Of a stretch of 64,000 nt of DNA, positions 62,753 to 64,000 are shown one piece after another. Made by a program: the position numbers and the translations under genes. Origin of the DNA: UBA6183 sp943372215 (lineage in GTDB: Bacteria; Bacteroidota; Bacteroidia; UKL13-3); assembly GCA_943372215.1 (NCBI GenBank), contig CALRXU020000005.1, positions 1 through 64,000 of the forward strand, given 5' to 3'. The notes beneath the pieces are model-generated. The model was not told the origin of the DNA and searched no databases. It saw nothing but the letters and a program-made list of their open reading frames with translations. How positions within the stretch are numbered: the first letter of the stretch is position 1; every line of letters begins with the position of its first letter.

Positions 62753-63460
62753 ATGATGAAACACGCACTACTTCTAATCACCTTTCTCCTCTGTTTTTCT
62801 GCCTTTACCCAAAACAACAATAATCATCGGGCTACCTGTGTATCAATTAACCAACTGATAACAAAAATTAGAGATGGTCAGATTGAATTACTCCAAGCGC
62901 AGGCCGCGTTCAAAAACCTGATGATACAATTGGTTCAAAAAAGTTCTCTAAAACAACAACAAATGGTTTTCCCTGTTCAAGGTTACCAATGCCAAGCAAT
63001 AGGCGGCAAACAAGGCAATGGATTTAAACCAGTTGGCTATTCCTTTTTTGATGGCAATAAACACAAAGGGCATCCAGCACATGATATATTTATTATTGAC
63101 AAAAACCAAGATTGTATTGATGATAAGACGGGCAAACAAGTTGCCGTTGTATCTGTTTCAGATGGCATTGTGGTTGGTTTAGACACCACATGGAAAAGTA
63201 ACAGTTTGTTGCGTGGCGGTAAGTACATTTGGATTTATTCTCGTGCCTATCATTCGTTATTTTATTATGCACATCTTTCTAAAGCAATGGTTGGTATTGG
63301 AGATGTTATTAAGGCTGGTCAACCAATAGGGTATGTAGGAAGAACTGGACTAAATGCTTACAAAAAGCGCTCTCCAACACATTTACATTTTATGCAGCTA
63401 AAAATCAATAACCAATACATCCCCAAGCCCAGCAATCCTTTTTCTTTGTTGTGTAAATAA
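62753..63460 (+). CDS. M23-type metallopeptidase (LytM-like)
   Basis: A 235-aa exported protein; the ATG at 62753 starts MMKHALLLITFLLCFSAFTQ, while an upstream TTG frame start (62738) is less suitable. The Zn-binding pattern of M23 peptidases is seen as HKGHPAHDIFI (HxxxD) and the distal SPTHLHF (HxH), with the DGIVVGLDTTW and GDVIKAGQPIGYVG strands between. An unusual insertion (NQDCIDDKTGKQV) separates the first motif. It probably cleaves peptidoglycan cross-links. The DUF4846 gene follows. Confidence 0.85.
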   Translation: MMKHALLLITFLLCFSAFTQNNNNHRATCVSINQLITKIRDGQIELLQAQAAFKNLMIQLVQKSSLKQQQMVFPVQGYQCQAIGGKQGNGFKPVGYSFFDGNKHKGHPAHDIFIIDKNQDCIDDKTGKQVAVVSVSDGIVVGLDTTWKSNSLLRGGKYIWIYSRAYHSLFYYAHLSKAMVGIGDVIKAGQPIGYVGRTGLNAYKKRSPTHLHFMQLKINNQYIPKPSNPFSLLCK

Positions 63461-63489
63461 TAAATAAAGCCAAAAATGGTTATTACGCT

Positions 63490-64000
63490 ATGAACTTAAA
63501 AAACCTATTGCTCCTTGGTGTTATTTTCATTGCCCTTGCCTGCCTGTCAAACACCTTAATAAACAATCTGCTTTCCAATCCAAAAGGCAAAACAATAGCT
63601 CAGAGATTTTATGCCCCTAAAAACTATATCCGAGTAGCCGCTTCTGATAGCTCTTTTGCATCTTTCTTAAGAGCCTTAACACTTAAGCCTGACCAAAGCG
63701 CTGTTTTGTTATATGATGGCTCCGTTAAAGGGATGGCTGTGCATGAAGCAGTCCTTGCAATAGACGTGGGAAAACAAGACTTGCAACAATGTGCTGATGC
63801 CGTAATGCGGTTACGAGCTGAATACCTCTATAAAAAAAGGAAGTATGACGCCATTCACTTTAATTTTACCAGTGGTTTTAATGCCCAATATTTAAAATGG
63901 GCTCACGGATATCGGATTAAGGTATCTGGTAATAATTGCGTATGGAAAAAAACGACTGACACCTCATTCTCATATCAAACATTTAGAAAATACCTTGATA
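63490..64000 (+). CDS. DUF4846 lipoprotein (3' end missing)
   Basis: The frame runs off the end of the window (170 codons visible). It opens MNLKNLLLLGVIFIALAC, with a lipobox-like ALAC. The body shows the DUF4846 pattern: RFYAPKNYIRV, SFASFLRALTLKP, LLYDGSVKG, HEAVLAIDVG followed by DLQQCADAVMRLRAEYLY, and FNFTSGFNAQYLKWAHGYRI. The biochemical function is unknown. It lies 29 bp after the M23 gene on the same strand, so probably co-expressed. Confidence 0.75.
   Translation, partial: MNLKNLLLLGVIFIALACLSNTLINNLLSNPKGKTIAQRFYAPKNYIRVAASDSSFASFLRALTLKPDQSAVLLYDGSVKGMAVHEAVLAIDVGKQDLQQCADAVMRLRAEYLYKKRKYDAIHFNFTSGFNAQYLKWAHGYRIKVSGNNCVWKKTTDTSFSYQTFRKYLD

Noticed and set aside
1..64000. tRNA, rRNA, CRISPR or classical IS elements
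   Set aside because: I saw no cloverleaf-like or rRNA sequence, no spacer arrays, and no DDE transposase with terminal inverted repeats. The only transposase is the RAYT.

Overview
The window is a moderately AT-rich bacterial chromosome segment from a member of the Bacteroidota, most likely a Sphingobacteriia/Chitinophagia-type lineage. The evidence is a PKD-repeat protein with a type IX secretion (T9SS) C-terminal sorting domain, Bacteroidota-type TAnnTTTG -7 promoter boxes, sigma-factor genes followed by TM/beta-barrel or zinc-finger partners, menaquinone genes (menA-menC), many SPase I and lipobox signal peptides ending in AQ or xxxC, and a PA0069-type radical SAM gene. I saw no rRNA, tRNA or CRISPR array.

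Layout. 1-3794: the 3' part of an OmpA-domain surface protein, a UDG-superfamily gene and a PA0069-type radical SAM gene. 3795-12450: an accessory island. It is bounded by the radical SAM 3' end and a second 65-bp copy of that 3' end whose differences are all synonymous. The island holds two transglutaminase-like secreted proteins. One of them carries a short RHS core and a zincin-like C-terminal domain. Behind it comes a tandem array of five small secreted paralogs, two relics of the RHS C-terminal tail, and three lipoprotein or secreted genes with a paralogous relic. It reads like a polymorphic-toxin/immunity locus. 12507-16619: a serine hydrolase, a REP-associated (RAYT) transposase inside its palindromic repeats, and a putative restriction-modification cassette (Dam-like methylase behind a perfect 18-bp palindrome, a small protein, and a PLD nuclease with a Dam-replacing-type HTH). 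16852-22091: a PKD/T9SS protein, then ECF sigma, a TM-linker-beta-barrel protein and a PKD lipoprotein.

22097-36315: mostly housekeeping. It contains hflX, menA-menC, a hybrid histidine kinase, and an ABC exporter (adaptor, ATPase, permease) whose operon is interrupted by three opposite-strand genes. These are followed by a DUF3187-like outer-membrane protein and oxyR. 36411-42709: a katG with an export signal, divergent from oxyR, then small stress or accessory genes (SRPBCC, DUF2200, antitoxin-like, GNAT) and a geranylgeranyl-reductase-type flavoprotein. 42985-64000: ftsH, gmhA, dsbD, a glucosaminidase-LysM hydrolase, a PLP enzyme of the ACC deaminase family, a catalytically degenerate arginase-fold protein, an SDR, a TPR lipoprotein, a second ECF sigma/anti-sigma pair, a DUF4139 protein, plsC, a double-VOC protein with an SDR, tsaB, recJ, an M23 peptidase and the start of a DUF4846 lipoprotein.

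The core stretches serve envelope quality control and biogenesis (FtsH, DsbD, LysM, M23, PlsC), respiration (MenA, MenC) and oxidative stress (OxyR, KatG). The strain-variable content is concentrated at 3.8-16.7 kb.
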